Made by a program: the position numbers and the translations under genes
In this document: positions 1 through 9,154 of the stretch, piece by piece
How positions within the stretch are numbered: position 1 is the first letter of the stretch
How the letters are laid out: each line of letters opens with the position of its first letter
Notes under the pieces: generated by a model
What the model was told of the DNA's origin: nothing
What the model saw: only the letters and a program-made list of their open reading frames with translations
Databases searched by the model: none
Assembly: GCF_900496995.4 (NCBI RefSeq)
Contig: NW_024470411.1
Span: 1-64,000 of the forward strand
Source of the DNA: Aquila chrysaetos chrysaetos
Taxonomy: Eukaryota > Chordata > Aves > Accipitriformes > Accipitridae
DNA length: 64,000 nt
Direction: 5' to 3'

Positions 1-2437
1 CCAGGCTGTCGCCGAAAAAGTCGTAGAGCTCGCGGTACATATCGTGCAGGGAGAGGGCGGGCGGCACGGGGGCTGCCGCCGAGGGTGGGCCTCCGCTGCT
101 GCCCCCCCAGTTGCAGAGGCGGCCGAGGCCGAAACCCACCCTCGGTGGGGGGTCCTGCTTGGGGCTGTGCCGTGGGAGCCCTCCTGCCGCGGCGGCCCCA
201 GATGCGGGTGGGCGCCTGCTGCCTTCATCTTCCAGCAATCGCTCGCCAGCCACCTGGAGAAGGGGGAACGTGCTGGCAACGGGGAGCCGTGTGTGCCCCT
301 ACCCAACCGGCCCCCCCCACCGGCCAAGCCCTTACCCAAATGGCACCGTAGACTTGTGCCCATCAGCCTTGACCTGGGCATTGGACCGAGTAGTCGTCCA
401 GCACGGCCTGCAGGTTGGCCCAATAGTGGGAGGTGGGGTAAAGCTATAGGAGGGCGGACTAAGCCCCACCGCCTGCGGAGAAGACAGACAGACAGACGGA
501 CAGGGAGGCAGCAGCGCGGAGCGGTCGGGGGCTACGGTGGGACGGCATGGCCCGCTTCTCCCTCACCTTCCAGCCCAGGGCGTGCAGCCCCACCACCGCG
601 CCGTAGTGAGAGCAGAGGGGACGCACGGGATCGGCTAGCACTTTCTGGAGCGAGAGCAGGATTTGATGGTAGAGGCCGCTCACCAGGTCGCCGTGGGTCC
701 TGCGGGCAACAGGGCGGACGCTGCAGACCCTGCTGCGGCGGGACGTCCCCCCTCCCCATGCCCCAAGGAGCGTCCCCTCACCAGAAGATGCGGCTGAGCA
801 GCATGGCGGCGTAGTCGCGCAGGGTCCAGTGGTCGTTGAGGGGGGTTGATGAGAGGCGGCCAGCGGCTCCAGCGCGCAGTACATGACGCGGGCGATCAGG
901 CTGCGGACGTAGGAGCCCAAGCAGAGGAAGGGGTTCTGGATCAGGCTGCGGGCGATGTGTAACAGCCGGTTCAGCTGCTCCAGGTCGTGACTCACTGATT
1001 TCACCTGCCGGCAAGGCGTCAGGACTGGGTTCAGCAGGGAGCTGCCCCCCAACCCAACCTTGGCACAGGCCCGGAGACCCCCCCCCGATCCCATCCCGTT
1101 GCCTGCGCTCACCCCGCTGACCACGTAGACGAAGTAGGGCAGGAGAGCGGCAATCTTGGAATTGGTCTGCAGGTCCTGCAGGGCTACCTGCGGGTGAGGA
1201 TGCCAGCCACAGCGGCGGGGGGGGGGGGGGTCAGCCCCACTCAGGTGTGCTCAGGATGGGGTGGGGGGGCCCCCCCTGCCCCACCCCACCTTCATCAGCT
1301 GAGGGTCGTCGCCCAACACCGCCCGGGTGACGTGCTGGTAGTACTTGAGCAGGTCGTCGGTCAGCGTGGAGACGGCGCTGGGCACTATGGCGGAGGGGCG
1401 AATGTCACCCCAAGGTCTGGCCCTGGCCCCGCGGTGGGGAGGACGAGCCCCCCCCCCCAACCTGGCATCACCCCCATCGCTCCATACCAGCTCCCTGTGG
1501 TTCCAGGTTGCCTTTTCCATCCAGGTAGGAGACATGGACTACAAGAGAACGTGGTGGTGGTGATGAGCACCTTGCCTGCGCCCTGCCTGTGCCGGGGTCA
1601 GGCAGGAGAGGGATGCTGCGGGTGTGGGGGGGGGGGGCGGGGGGGATGGGGGGGGAGGGAGCCCCTCACCTCGCACGGCCGTCTCAGCGCAGCCCTTGGG
1701 GATGTTGGTGGCCAGGGCCAGATCCACCAGGTTGACCTCCCGGTCCTCCTGGAAGTACAGCTCACCCTCCTTGATGGCCCGGAATGGCAGCGCGTCCTGG
1801 GAGCCATATCCACACACCGCCTGGCGGGGGACAGACACTGTGGTGGCATTCCTGCCCCCCCCCAAACCATTACTGCCCCCCTCCAGGGACACACCGACCC
1901 ACGGGGACCCCGACCCCTAGCACCGATACGTGCTGCTGGGCCCGGTGGTCGGGACGCAGCCCCACCAGTGTCCCCAGTCACCGGGGGGGGGGGGGGGGGG
2001 GGGGGGCGGCAGCCGGGTGTCCCCCCCCGGTCCTGGTCCCCACAGGGATGCAGCAGGGGACCCCCCCCCCCAAATCCAGCCCCAGCCACTGCACCTCAAC
2101 ATTGCTCCAGCGCAGCGCCCGGTTGAAGTCTTCCACGGTGAGTTTGCGTCGCCGTGTGTGTTTCATGAACTGGGAGCTGTTCTGCGGGGGCGGCACCGTC
2201 ACCGGGACCGGGACTGGGACCGAGACCAAGACAAGGACCAGGGCAGGGACTGGGACCAAGGCCGGGACCGGGCCGCCTGGCCGGCCGTACCTGCGTGGCT
2301 TCCCGCAGCCGGTAGCAGACGTCCTCGGCCAACAACGCTGCTACCTCATCGCTGAGTTCCAACCCGGTGCTCTCCGCCATCAACCGCACCGACTCCCGCG
2401 GCAGCTCCACGAACCGCCGTTCCTCCCGCTCCGACAT
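1..2437 (-). CDS. TAF6L: TAF6-like PCAF/SAGA subunit (TAF6L), 3' part beyond the window
   Basis: Histone-fold and HEAT-repeat subunit of PCAF/SAGA-type histone acetyltransferase coactivators; nuclear. The start at 2437 gives MSEREERRFVELPRES, the N terminus I know for TAF6L. Exons (complement): 2291-2437, 2095-2181, 1670-1820, 1488-1538, 1290-1384, 1113-1187, 782-1004, 567-699, about 336-472 and <1-253. Exons 1-2 encode the TAF6-type histone fold. Exons 3-8 keep frame through GT-AG junctions and encode the middle domain (VCGYGSQDALPF, DLEQLNRLLHIARS, LHALGWK). Oddities: exon 7 has two extra bases near 853-865, exon 9 departs from the expected VERVLYPHL stretch and has several small indels, and exon 10 has an extra base near 235. 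The remaining C terminus lies left of the window. It is either a gene hit by poor consensus sequence or a recent loss of function; the clean exons 1-6 favour the former. It diverges from U2 copy 1 with about 290 bp between them. Confidence 0.93.
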
Positions 2438-2728
2438 GGCCGCGCCGCCGGGCTGCGCGCCCTCCCGTCCGGCCCCGCCTACTAGGGGCGGGAACATGTA
2501 AAGCAAAGGAGCAGTGGCCGAACGGGCCGGCGGGAGTCCCGGCTGAGGAGGTTCCCGGGGTCTCTCGGGGGTCGCTGTCCCGAAAATGCGGGCGGGACGT
2601 GCGAGACGCTGCGGGGAAATGATCGAAAGAGGGACGAGAGAGGTCAGTGCGTGGCAGTAGTGGCTTGAGCGTGAGCTGTGTGAGAGCGGGGGGTCGGTGG
2701 GGCCGGGGTGGTGGGAGGGGTGGAGGTT
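2438..2728. promoter_or_regulatory. Shared 5' region of TAF6L and U2 copy 1
   Basis: The 290 bp between the TAF6L start codon and U2 copy 1 must hold both promoters. From about 2527 onward it matches the proximal promoter of the other three U2 copies, including the block at about 2650-2695 corresponding to the PSE position (roughly -75 to -40). Upstream of 2527 the similarity stops, so the octamer-bearing distal element found about 310 bp upstream of the other copies is absent. GC-rich, no TATA box seen. Confidence 0.6.
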
Positions 2729-2919
2729 ATCGCTTCTCGGCCTTTTTGGCTAGATTCAAGTGTAGTATCTGTTCTTATCAGTTTAATATCTGATACGTCG
2801 CTCGATGAGAGGATTTATATTAAACGTATTTTTGGGTTCGGGAGTTGGACCCGGAGCTTGCTCCCTCCGCCCGCGCATCGTCCCGGGATTGGCAGTGCCT
2901 CCGGAACGGTGCACTCACC
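2729..2919 (+). ncRNA. RNU2: U2 snRNA copy 1 (outer left), degraded or mis-sequenced
   Basis: Begins with the U2 5' end ATCGCTTCTCGG and keeps the branch-site recognition core GTAGTATCTG and an Sm-type site (ATTTTTGG). Relative to the other three copies it has about ten differences, several of them single-base indels. One falls in the normally invariant GGCTAAGATCAAG segment that pairs with U6, reading GGCTAGATTCAAG here. It also lacks the distal octamer element. It is either a pseudogene at the palindrome edge or a good gene in a poorly polished stretch, since the adjoining TAF6L exons show the same kind of indels. Confidence 0.8.
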
Positions 2920-3357
2920 CCCCACACCACCGGTGGGAGCTGATATTGTGTTAACAACAGAGCGGCTGTTTCTCGTCTACTTTTCTACCCCTTTCCCTGT
3001 CAGACGCGCTCTACTACGGCGGAACGTTGGAGGCTCACTTTTGAGTTAAACGCGATGCGTGACCGGCAGGGAAGACCCGTTGCCCAAGAGTTTCACTACG
3101 TAGGTCCGGTTACTCTGCATAAACGATGCAGGCTTTTGCCAGCCAATATACCCTTGAAAAAGGAGCTATAGGACGGAGAGAAAGGAAACATCCTGCCCCG
3201 GAAGGCACCGGTGATTGCCAAAGCAGCAGGAGCTAGGGGAAAAGGAAAGGCGGCAGGGGGAGATCGCGACCACCCACTCAATTCAAGACCTAAAAGATTT
3301 ACACACACCGCCCCCACCCACCCTCCTTGAGCATCGCGCTGTAGAATAAAAGAACAC

Positions 3358-3798
3358 CGTACTTTTAATTCGAAGCGGAGAAAAACCTTAGCCCAATGTT
3401 ATAGACGCTCGTGACAAATTGGAGGAGCCAATTTGTATTAAATAAAAGATCAAATTTATTAGCAAGCGATAAAAGAGCAAAACAGCGCTGGGCGGCCGGG
3501 GAGACAGTGCTCCGCCACAAGCTCGCGCCCAAACAGGGGAAGAGCCTCTTTATTATACAGTCTTTTTAGTCTCTGGTACGTGACGGCTGGCTGGTATCTT
3601 CGGTATCTTGTGCCATCAGGTGTTAAGTGGTCGTAATTTGCCTTCTGGTGGTTGTTGGGATGAAGGCCGAAGTCTTCCTCAGCTGTTCTTTAGGTGACTC
3701 AAGTCCCATTCATGCTCTGTAAACGTCTCTCTACATATGCTAATCATCGGTACTCATGGTCTTAAGTAAGTGAAGAATATCCCTACCTCCACATGCGA
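3358..3798 (-). mobile_element. LTR-like segment, left palindrome arm (fossil)
   Basis: AT-richer segment between U2 copies 1 and 2, mirror image of the segment at about 6960-7400. Read on the minus strand it has a TATA-like box followed by an AATAAA signal and a short T-rich tail, the layout of a solo retroviral LTR. No internal retroviral coding sequence is seen on either side. The family was not recognised and the ends are approximate. It predates the duplication that made the arms. Confidence 0.4.
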
Positions 3799-3999
3799 TT
3801 TCATGAACAAAGTTAACCCGTTCATTACACCAAGAGAAATGGTGGCAGATAAGCGACTACCAGTCACGGTTTTGGGGAAGGACTTTGGGAACCAAGTGGG
3901 TGAAGCTAAAACTCTATAAATTGCTTGTTTAACCGCAGGGTGTGCTCGATTTGTGGGAATCCTCCACCTTGCCGCCTGTGCAGAGTGAAGCAATGGCTC

Positions 4000-4702
4000 C
4001 TCGCTAAACACGCTTCGTGTGTTTCGGGAGTTACTTTCTCTTTCGGTAACACGGCGCCTGCTGCCCGGATCCCCCCGGCACCGCTCCGCCGCCCCCGAAT
4101 CGCCCTCCCCCCGCCCGGCTCCGGGCCGAGCACCCTCAGCCCCCGCCAACACGGCTCCGCTCCCTCCATCTGGTCTCCGGCGCGGACGCCCCGCGGGCGG
4201 CAGCGATCGGCCGAAGGAGGTCGGTGCCGCCGGTCTCCCGCGGCGGGAGGGGAGGGGGCCGGCGCGGTGGGCGGAGCGAAAAGAGGGCCAATGAGAGCGC
4301 CGCTACCCTGGCGTCTGCAAAATGTAGCGCGGACCCATGCGAATAGCCTCGGTGTTTGACCGGGAGGGGAGGGGGCGGGGCGAATGCAAATTGCCGTGCG
4401 CAGCACGCCCATCGGGTTGCCGCGGGGAAACGGCGAGGGGGCGTGTCGCACGGGAGCCAGAGGCGGGGATACGCAAATTTGGGCACCCAGGGGCTCCAAG
4501 GGGCCGGCGGGAGTCCCGGCTGAGGAGGTTCCCGGGGTCTCTCGGGGGTCGCTGTCCCGAAAATGCGGGCGGGACGTGCGAGACGCTGCGGGGAAATGAT
4601 CGAAAGAGGGACGAGAGAGGTCAGTGCGTGGCAGTAGGGCGTGAGCGTGAGCTGTGTGAGAGCGGGGGTCGGTGGGGCCGGGGTGGTGGGAGGGGTGGAG
4701 TT
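4000..4702 (+). promoter_or_regulatory. U2 copy 2 promoter with octamer distal element
   Basis: Conserved promoter unit shared with the right-arm copies. A perfect octamer ATGCAAAT lies at 4384-4391 (-319 to -312) beside a GC box, the composition of a vertebrate snRNA distal sequence element. The conserved block at about 4630-4665 sits where the PSE should be. There is no TATA box, as expected for a Pol II snRNA gene. Confidence 0.7.
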
Positions 4703-4890
4703 ATCGCTTCTCGGCCTTTTGGCTAAGATCAAGTGTAGTATCTGTTCTTATCAGTTTAATATCTGATACGTCCTCGATGAGAGGACTTTATATTAAACGG
4801 ATTTTTGGGTTCGGGAGTTGGACCCGGAGCTTGCTCCCTCCGCTCCGCGCATCGTCCCGGTATTGCAGTGCCTCCGGGAACGGTGCACCC
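4703..4890 (+). ncRNA. RNU2: U2 snRNA copy 2 (inner left)
   Basis: 188-nt U2 spliceosomal RNA. The first 70 nt match the vertebrate U2 5' domain (stem I, branch-site recognition GTAGTA, stem IIa partner). Stem IIa is GTCCTC/GAGGAC, the Sm site is ATTTTTGG, and stem IV is CCCGG/CCGGG closing the loop TATTGCAGTGCCT. Downstream a short hairpin and a purine-rich stretch (about 4912-4935) match the position of a snRNA 3' box. The body is identical to copies 3 and 4. Relative to the usual vertebrate U2, stems III and IV are GC-enriched by paired changes. Likely functional. Confidence 0.95.
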
Positions 4891-4917
4891 TCTCCCCACC
4901 ACCGTGGGGAGCTAATA

Positions 4918-5840
4918 GTGGTCGAAAGAAAAAATGGAACTCTTCAGAGGGGCGCTAGTGTTATGCTCCCATGTTGTTATCCGTCTCCCGGCCGGCTCAG
5001 CGCCTGACATGGACGCTAGGCTCCCTCCCATCTTGTGTTTCGGCTGTAACACACGTTCACCAGTATCCCCCCCCCCCCAGCCCCCGGCTTGTCTGTCTAG
5101 TCAATCGAGAGTCGGTCGATCTACTGTAAAAAGGAAACGAAGGAAAAATCGACCATTTCGGTGTTGAGGCGGGTGTCCATCCTGGGGAGGGACGGACGCC
5201 TCGAGTATCGTCGGGGGGGGGGGGGGGGGCGCCAGCCAGCATTTTCTTAGCTGGGAGGTGGAACCCATCATCATGGACATTTGCTTTTGGTCGCTAGGAA
5301 GTTATTCTTTTAGCTTGGCTAAACTGTACCAGACCTCGCAGATGTTTTAAATATAAATTTAAGCGCCGCAGAAATTTCTGCAAAAAGAAAGCAAGTATGT
5401 AATTATGAGGCTCCATTTTGGGTAGAAAGCAAGTAGTTTTTATAACCTTAGAGACACTAGGGTGCAGAGGACAGCAATAGCTGTTTCCTTTTTTTTTTTT
5501 AAGGCCAGTTTTAGTTTTTCCCGGCTGGGTATGCTGGTTCCCCCCACACGCACCGGGGCAGCAAGAAGCTGCTGCCGATGCCCGTGGTGATAAGATAGAC
5601 GTGGTTTCGCGGGTCCGGGCCCATCTCGGGGTGTCAAAGCCTCCCGGCGCTCAGCGGTCGCCTTGACCGTTGCTGCCGGGGTTCTACCGCCGGCAGAGCC
5701 GGGTCGGCTGCCGCCGAAGCCACGGTCCTTTCCCCCACCAAGGAGCGCCTATAGGACGAAGAAGCCACAGCAAGCGCTTACGAGCAGCAGGGTCAGCTAC
5801 ATATTGGTAGCCATGGTCTCATCATTCTGCTTTTCACTAG
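4918..5840. other. Loop of the U2 palindrome, unassigned
   Basis: About 920 bp separating the palindrome arms. It contains the 3' flanks of the two inner U2 genes, a G18-type homopolymer near 5213-5229 and an AT-rich stretch at about 5260-5510. No credible coding exon, RNA gene or identifiable transposon was found. The AT-rich part could be an old mobile-element remnant, but I cannot name a family. Confidence 0.5.
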
Positions 5841-5867
5841 TATTAACTCCCCACGGTGGTGGGGAAG

Positions 5868-6055
5868 GAGTGCACCGTTCCCGGAGGCACTGCAATACCG
5901 GGACGATGCGCGGAGCGGAGGGAGCAAGCTCCGGGTCCAACTCCCGAACCCAAAAATCCGTTTAATATAAAGTCCTCTCATCGAGGACGTATCAGATATT
6001 AAACTGATAAGAACAGATACTACACTTGATCTTAGCCAAAAGGCCGAGAAGCGAT
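5868..6055 (-). ncRNA. RNU2: U2 snRNA copy 3 (inner right)
   Basis: Reverse-strand U2 starting at 6055, identical in body to copies 2 and 4. Its 3' flank (5865 downward) has a hairpin followed by GTGAAAAGCAGA, close to a snRNA 3' box, and differs from copy 2's flank. The promoter lies at 6056-6750 with octamer ATTTGCAT at 6367-6374. It faces copy 2 tail to tail across the 0.9-kb loop. Confidence 0.95.
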
Positions 6056-6758
6056 AACTCCACCCCTCCCACCACCCCGGCCCCACCGACCCCCGCTCTC
6101 ACACAGCTCACGCTCACGCCCTACTGCCACGCACTGACCTCTCTCGTCCCTCTTTCGATCATTTCCCCGCAGCGTCTCGCACGTCCCGCCCGCATTTTCG
6201 GGACAGCGACCCCCGAGAGACCCCGGGAACCTCCTCAGCCGGGACTCCCGCCGGCCCCTTGGAGCCCCTGGGTGCCCAAATTTGCGTATCCCCGCCTCTG
6301 GCTCCCGTGCGACACGCCCCCTCGCCGTTTCCCCGCGGCAACCCGATGGGCGTGCTGCGCACGGCAATTTGCATTCGCCCCGCCCCCTCCCCTCCCGGTC
6401 AAACACCGAGGCTATTCGCATGGGTCCGCGCTACATTTTGCAGACGCCAGGGTAGCGGCGCTCTCATTGGCCCTCTTTTCGCTCCGCCCACCGCGCCGGC
6501 CCCCTCCCTCCCCGCCGCGGGAGACCGGCGGCACCGACCTCCTTCGGCCGATCGCTGCCGCCCGCGGGGCGTCCGCGCCGGAGACCAGATGGAGGGAGCG
6601 GAGCCGTGTTGGCGGGGGCTGAGGGTGCTCGGCCCGGAGCCGGGCGGGGGGAGGGCGATTCGGGGGCGGCGGAGCGGTGCCGGGGGGATCCGGGCAGCAG
6701 GCGCCGTGTTACCGAAAGAGAAAGTAACTCCCGAAACACACGAAGCGTGTTTAGCGAG
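6056..6758 (-). promoter_or_regulatory. U2 copy 3 promoter with octamer
   Basis: Mirror of the copy 2 promoter. Octamer ATTTGCAT at 6367-6374 is followed by CGCCCCGCCCCC (GC box), and the PSE-position block is at about 6093-6128. Near-perfect sequence identity with the left arm over several hundred bases suggests recent duplication or gene conversion. Confidence 0.7.
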
Positions 6759-6959
6759 GAGCCATTGCTTCACTCTGCACAGGCGGCAAGGTGGAGGATT
6801 CCCACAAATCGAGCACACCCTGCGGTTAAACAAGCAATTTATAGAGTTTTAGCTTCACCCACTTGGTTCCCAAAGTCCTTCCCCGAAACCGTGACTGGTA
6901 GTCGCTTATCTGCCACCATTTCTCTTGGTGTAATGAACGGGTTAACTTTGTTCATGAAA

Positions 6960-7400
6960 TCGCATGTGGAGGTAGGGATATTCTTCACTTACTTAAGACC
7001 ATGAGTACCGATGATTAGCATATGTAGAGAGACGTTTACAGAGCATGAATGGGACTTGAGTCACCTAAAGAACAGCTGAGGAAGACTTCGGCCTTCATCC
7101 CAACAACCACCAGAAGGCAAATTACGACCACTTAACACCTGATGGCACAAGATACCGAAGATACCAGCCAGCCGTCACGTACCAGAGACTAAAAAGACTG
7201 TATAAATAAAGAGGCTCTTCCCCTGTTTGGGCGCGAGCTTGTGGCGGAGCACTGTCTCCCCGGCCGCCCAGCGCTGTTTTGCTCTTTTATCGCTTGCTAA
7301 TAAATTTGATCTTTTATTTAATACAAATTGGCTCCTCCAATTTGTCACGAGCGTCTATAACATTGGGCTAAGGTTTTTCTCCGCTTCGAATTAAAAGTAC
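6960..7400 (+). mobile_element. LTR-like segment, right palindrome arm (fossil)
   Basis: Plus-strand counterpart of the segment at about 3358-3798. TATA-like TATAAATAAAG at 7201, AATAAA at 7299-7304, and a T-rich region after it; possible terminal TG near 7023 and CA near 7346. No convincing target-site duplication was seen, so the ends are uncertain. Best read as a solo LTR of an unassigned avian endogenous retrovirus family. Confidence 0.4.
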
Positions 7401-7838
7401 GGTGTTCTTTTATTCTACAGCGCATGCTCAAGGAGGGTGGGTGGGGGCGGTGTGTGTAAATCTTTTAGGTCTTGAATTGAGTGGGTGGTCGCGATCTCCC
7501 CCTGCCGCCTTTCCTTTTCCCCTAGCTCCTGCTGCTTTGGCAATCACCGGTGCCTTCCGGGGCAGGATGTTTCCTTTCTCTCCGTCTATAGCTCCTTTTT
7601 CAAGGGTATATTGGCTGGCAAAAGCCTGCATCGTTTATGCAGAGTAACCGGACCTACGTAGTGAAACTCTTGGGCAACGGGTCTTCCCTGCCGGTCCACG
7701 CATCGCGTTTAACTCAAAAGTGAGCCTCCAACGTTCCGCCGTAGTAGAGCGCGTCTGACAGGAAAGGGGTAGAAAAGTAGACGAGAAACAGCCGCTCTGT
7801 TGTTAACCACTATCAGCTCCCCCCGGTGGTGTGGGGGG

Positions 7839-8026
7839 TGGTGCACCGTTCCCGGAGGCACTGCAATACCGGGACGATGCGCGGAGCGGAGGGAGCAAGC
7901 TCCGGGTCCAACTCCCGAACCCAAAAATCCGTTTAATATAAAGTCCTCTCATCGAGGACGTATCAGATATTAAACTGATAAGAACAGATACTACACTTGA
8001 TCTTAGCCAAAAGGCCGAGAAGCGAT
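7839..8026 (-). ncRNA. RNU2: U2 snRNA copy 4 (outer right)
   Basis: Reverse-strand U2 starting at 8026, same body as copies 2 and 3, with a 3' hairpin and candidate 3' box near 7790-7815 that resembles copy 1's flank. It has the richest upstream region: the standard promoter plus octamer modules out to 8512. Likely functional. Confidence 0.95.
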
Positions 8027-8228
8027 AACTCCACCCCTCCCACCACCCCGGCCCCACCGACCCCCGCTCTCACACAGCTCACGCTCACGCCCTACTGCCA
8101 CGCACTGACCTCTCTCGTCCCTCTTTCGATCATTTCCCCGCAGCGTCTCGCACGTCCCGCCCGCATTTTCGGGACAGCGACCCCCGAGAGACCCCGGGAA
8201 CCTCCTCAGCCGGGACTCCCGCCGGCCC

Positions 8229-8525
8229 CTTGGAGCCCCTGGGTGCCCAAATTTGCGTATCCCCGCCTCTGGCTCCCGTGCGACACGCCCCCTCGCCGTT
8301 TCCCCGCGGCAACCCGATGGGCGTGCTGCGCGCGGCAATTTGCATTCGCCCCGCCCCCTCCCTTCCCACCCAACCTACCGAGGCGGGGCCTCCCGCCGGC
8401 CCTTTCAAGCCCGCGGGTGTACGATTAGCATAACCACGCCCTCCACTCCTCGGCGACTATTTGCATAACCCCGCCCTTAAACGAGGTGCACCTCGCCGAC
8501 CTAGATTTACATAGTTCGCCCTCTT
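8229..8525 (-). promoter_or_regulatory. Cluster of four octamer/GC-box modules upstream of U2 copy 4
   Basis: Octamers ATTTGCAT at 8338-8345 and 8459-8466 are exact; ATTAGCAT at 8424-8431 and ATTTACAT at 8505-8512 each have one mismatch. The first three are each followed within about 10 bases by a GC-box-like CGCCC, the pairing seen in snRNA distal elements. Other copies show only the first module in the matching position. The cluster lies outside the palindrome. Confidence 0.6.
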
Positions 8526-9095
8526 TTGCGTTCGCCACGCCCCCTGGGAGCCACCGAGGCGGGTCGGGGGCAGGACAGTGAAGGAAACACCAAGCACAGA
8601 CCCCCTGAAAAGACCCTAAAACCATCCCGTTTTCCCCCAAAACTCCTGCGAGCCATCCTTCCACACCCCCCTAATACCCGTCCAAACACCATAGTCCAAA
8701 TGGCTTTAAAATGCCCCAAAACCTGTCCTTGGGATGGAGAGGGTGGCATTGCCAGAGTGCTCTGGCCCCAAAGGATGAGGAGGAAGGCCCTGAGAGAGCC
8801 TGTAAGTGTCCATCACCCCCTTGAATATCTCCAGGAGGCTGCAGGGGATGGTGGGTTGGTCAGGCTAATGAAGCTAACGAGGCTGGTGGAAGGGGACGAT
8901 GGGGCTCCCCAGCCTCGGACCGACCGCAGCGCGCGGTGCTGGCCGAGGATCCGGCAGCCACGGACACCCTTGGAGATGGTGAGGATGCCACTGAAGGCGC
9001 TGGGGTTGAAGTAGGCGCTCGATCCCGGGCTCGGCGAAGAACACGACGAAGCTCACCCTCACAAAACATCCGGAGATGCGGCTAGGGGTGGGGGC
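8526..9095. other. Unassigned segment between U2 array and TMEM223
   Basis: Human has TMEM179B at the corresponding place, but I find no TMEM179B-like sequence here. On the minus strand around 8860-9070 there is an open stretch that reads SFVVFFAEPG and, one base out of phase, YFNPSAFSGILTISKGVRGC. It may be an unrecognised exon with an indel or chance. The rest is without clear features. Confidence 0.35.
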
Positions 9096-9102
9096 TCAGG
9101 GG

Positions 9103-9108
9103 TTTATT
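9103..9108 (-). terminator. TMEM223 poly(A) signal
   Basis: AATAAA on the minus strand about 47 bases past the TMEM223 stop codon. Confidence 0.8.
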
Positions 9109-9154
9109 TGGAAGTGGCGAGGGGTGAACAGTCCCGGCTGGCCCCCACTGTCAA

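Larger units (their letters stand above)
2527..8228. repeat. Large palindrome carrying four U2 snRNA genes
   Basis: The left arm (about 2527-4917) and right arm (about 5841-8228) are inverted copies: for matching features the two coordinates sum to 10755-10758. Each arm holds two U2 genes about 1.97 kb apart and one LTR-like segment between them. The centre (about 4918-5840) is not palindromic. Arms are nearly identical over promoters, U2 coding regions and the 3' flank of the outer copies, but the left outer 1 kb carries many small indels. The 3' flanks of the two inner U2 genes differ from each other, which argues against a simple fold-back assembly artefact. Confidence 0.85.

Noticed and set aside
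4136-4732. About 198-codon open frames repeated in both U2 arms
   Set aside because: They are the U2 promoter regions read through on one strand; identical because the arms are copies.
4918-5840. Additional snRNA or protein gene in the palindrome loop
   Set aside because: No U1/U4/U5/U6-like core, no splice-compatible exon, and no conserved protein motif found.
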